In this document: piece after piece, positions 61,245 through 64,000 of the stretch | How positions within the stretch are numbered: the first letter of the stretch is position 1 | Layout of the letters: every line of letters begins with the position of its first letter | DNA from: Mesostigma viride | Taxonomy: Eukaryota > Streptophyta > Mesostigmatophyceae > Mesostigmatales > Mesostigmataceae | Assembly: GCA_009746045.1 (NCBI GenBank) | Contig: RPFO01001959.1 | Span: forward strand, 29,437-93,436 | Length of the DNA: 64,000 nucleotides | Direction of reading: 5' to 3' | Made by a program: the position numbers and the translations under genes | The notes under the pieces: generated by a model | Told to the model about the DNA's origin: nothing | Seen by the model: only the letters and a program-made list of their open reading frames with translations | Databases searched by the model: none

Positions 61245-64000
61245 TGGTAATGGACTGCGTCATCGGACGGGGTAGCGCCGCCCGCGCTAGCAGGACGAAG
61301 GATTCCAGCTGGCTCGTGCCGGGGACAACTTGAAGGAGAGACGAACTTTCCGGCTCCCCAACCGAGTCCGCGGCATGATAATCGTGCCCGGCTGATGGTG
61401 GGCCTCCACGCCCGCGACGTCGCCTTTCTCTCACGGCCGTCGTACCGTCAACTCGGGGGCGAGTCGTTAGATCAACATAAGTGCCGCGCCGCAAGAAAAA
61501 TCTCTCCGCAAGCACGCGTCCTCGGCGTGGACCGGACCAGGTGTATCGTGGCAGAGTGTACTTTTATTTTCATTGTGCCTTCGAACAGGGACTCAACCGA
61601 GACGTGACGTCCGTGGCTTCCAGGATTTGTTAGGACGTAATCACGGGCGTCCCCGCCCCCCCCGTAATTCATCCTACAACACGGTGCCGCTTAATCTCTG
61701 GGTTTCTCTCTCTCAGGAATAGAGGAGACAACGCCTCAGGGCCCCGCTCCCTGGAAAAACTGTGATTGGCCTGAAGGATGTGGCTTCGACGAGACAGCTA
61801 TAAAAGTGCGTCTTAGCTAAGACCAGTCGTCGTGACCTGTGGACATCTCTTTAATCTCGGACTCCTCTCGCCATGGCAGCTCGCTGTCTGTGCCCCGCCA
61901 CCAGAATCACGAGCGGAAGCTAGGCTTAGCTTATCTGCCAGGGGGAGCTGTTCGCATGATGTTCGACGCAGTCGGCTGTCGCAGCGCGGCCTCATCACCG
62001 ATACGAGAAGAACGGCGAGGATCTTCCCATCTGCACCACGACAAGGTAGTAGTAGAGCCAAGGTGTCAGTGATTGGGATCCGCTGCTGGAGCGTAATTAA
62101 CGGAACGCAATCTGTTTATGTAACGTTGTGAATCGACCAATCCCTGACGTCCATGCAAATCTCGTTTCCCTCTCTCTGTCCAAAAACCACCCAAGATGGC
62201 ATATTTGTTACCTTCATGAGTGCACCATTTTACTGCTCCGTGCCGCCCGCGGGCAACCGAGCCTCCCCAAGATCTGCCCTCACAAACGCGCATAAACTTC
62301 TGACGACTAGCCGCGAGGACGCTCTTCGACCTGTCAATCATGGTCTTAGCTCCCCCCCCTGGAATCCGCCTGTGGGCTTCCGCGGAGCCGCACTCTCGTG
62401 CTACCAATGGCACAACTGTTCGATATTCGTAAAGGCACGTACAAAGTTTTGTTAACCCGATACACTTTTGATTGCATATTCTGAGTGAGAGTGAAACTCC
62501 GGACGCGATCGCGGTGCTTAGCGTTCATTGTGGAGCTGCGAGCGCGTCGATTGGGTTGTTCGTGTCGCCGCGCCCCGCGGTTTGCCCGCGTTGCTCTAGG
62601 GATAAGTTTCCGCGAACACGAATAGCTGTTTACGTGACGGTTTTGTGGGGGCTTTGCCAGCACGCTCAACAGATTTGACAGTCGGTACGGACTCGGATCC
62701 TCCATCGATTCTCCAATATACTATCACAAGACCTAGATTTTTCGCACGCGTGTGTTCAGATACATCCTCGCCGCTGCCTGTTTGCTCGCTTCTTTCGTTT
62801 TCGTCATCTGCGAAAAATGGCCGATTTTTTCTTTTCTATGATACCCGATACAAATTATTCTGAGCGTCGGCCGTAGAGTGAGCGTGCTCCTGAAGGTGCC
62901 TAAGTGGAGATCCCTCGGTGCCTGTGGTCCTTCACAGGGCCTTGGGGATTCATCAAAACCCGCCATGCATAGGGATATTCTTTTACTGGCCGCGGCTTTC
63001 ATGTGCGTGCCAGTCGACTGCCGCCTGTGGAACTTTGGTCTTGTCGAGACCTGGGCGAAACATATAGTTCCAGACCCGCGGCACGCGATCCCAGATTTTC
63101 GTGCGAGTGATTCTCTACTGGTTGGCTGCCACTATTTGTGACGGAAGATCAATGGTGTCGTCATTTGGCGGCGGCTCGGACCGTTGTGGGACATTTGCTC
63201 TCGTGCAACAGTCATTACGACCATTGCACTGGGGCTCTCCCGCCTATCGTCAACTGCGCAATGTGCGCTGGGGCCGACAGCATGGGAGTGGACAATATTT
63301 TTCACCGGAGTGGTTCAGATGCCTGGAGTTTGAGCCTTTCCTCCGGGTGTTTCTTGCACACGATGTCTAACGAGATGGCCTCCCCCGCGACATTGGAAAA
63401 ACCGCTGTTTGTCCGGGGCTCGAGTAGGACGCCCTGACGTGTGCAGGCAACGCAAGGGGTACCGCCGCGCACCTAAGCCCGGCAACTACACCGGCGGAGT
63501 GTAGGCGTGGGTAGCTCCGGCGCCAGTCTCGAAGCTTTGTCGTGAATGGGATCATGTCTATTGCATTAATGCTGCGCCGTCCTCCGTGGCTGGAGCCTGG
63601 ACCGCCTGGCGCCAGCTCTCGAACTCCCGCTCTCCGGAGCCCCGTTGGGTGAGTTCCAGGTGGGGCTTAACGTCGTTGTTCATATGGTAGCTCCGAAGAC
63701 CTGGTTTTTATCGAGATAATCCATTTTATACAGCACAACAAATATTTATAGACGGCCTGGATAAGGCATCATCGAACTGACGAGGACTGATGGGGTACCG
63801 GCCCGAACGAATTGCGCGCGGTGCGGCGCGACCGGCATGGCTGCGCTTGATGACCTCCGCGGTGACCTTGCTCTGGCTGGCACATTGTGATCGAAACGGT
63901 AATAAGATCTTTCCGATATTTTTTTATTTACCCGCCGACGCTACTTTGTTGATTTTACCGGCGCGAGCCGTGGATGGACGAGCGGCGAAAAAATGTTGGC
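61245..64000. other. no supported gene
   Basis: Short frames on both strands (61,225-61,515 minus; 62,066-62,413 minus; 62,878-63,141 plus, which contains MHRDILLLAAAFMCVPVDCR, signal-like) have no motif and overlap one another. A TATAAAAGTG box is present at 61,799. Composition is close to the region before it. I cannot say whether the element or the host resumes here. Confidence 0.4.

Overview
The window reads as nuclear DNA of a photosynthetic eukaryote, most likely a green-lineage alga. The left part holds a complete 13-exon gene for the plastid sulfolipid synthase SQD2, with GT-AG introns, next to LTR and non-LTR retroelement remnants, a hAT transposase fragment and a short plant-type TTTAGGG telomere array. 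The organism cannot be named from the sequence alone.

Layout. 1-6.4 kb: a hAT transposase fragment, a gag-integrase retroelement without reverse transcriptase, an interstitial telomere-like array and a LINE 3' end. 6.5-18.2 kb: SQD2, with repeat-rich introns. 18.6-22.2 kb: a decayed LINE reverse transcriptase and an ORF1-like piece in the opposite orientation. 22.3-25.4 kb: gene-poor repeats ending in an A-B-A-B duplicated mosaic. 25,387-36,225: a near-perfect, spacer-less palindrome of about 10.8 kb (arms of about 5.42 kb, centre 30,807/30,808). Each arm holds three genes: an acidic Lys/Pro-rich protein, an intron-containing CxxC zinc protein and an intron-containing RING plus TRAF-type zinc-finger protein. 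36.4-42.6 kb: divergent gene pairs (Cys-rich protein/HNH protein; acidic zinc protein/Pro-Gln-rich protein) with heat-shock-element-like and CCAAT boxes, and a foldback element. 42.7-61.2 kb: compact, mostly intronless genes: a family with an N-terminal Cys/His knuckle (alone, with a J-domain-like end, with an F-box), a Bro-N/KilA-like gene with satellite fragments, an OTU protease at the end of a giant proline-rich ORF, small membrane proteins and unknowns. 61.2-64 kb: no gene I can support.

Interpretation. From 25.4 to about 61 kb the content (Bro-N/KilA-like, OTU, F-box, RING, HNH, Cys/His-knuckle paralogs, orphan ORFs, dense packing) resembles an endogenised giant-virus (Nucleocytoviricota)-like element or a large mobile element. 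No hallmark gene (major capsid, PolB, packaging ATPase, D5 helicase) is visible, so this is inference. A GCCATAGCC element at the start of genes in the palindrome, the flank and as far as 45.9 kb ties these parts together. RING, F-box and OTU genes suggest a shared theme of ubiquitin-pathway interference. The spacer-less palindrome could be a replication or telomere-resolution junction of a linear element, a breakage-fusion product, or a foldback assembly artefact.

Caution. Many reading-frame breaks sit at G/C homopolymers, and the two palindrome arms differ almost only in homopolymer length. Uncorrected long-read indels are therefore likely, and several 'pseudogene' calls may be intact genes in reality.
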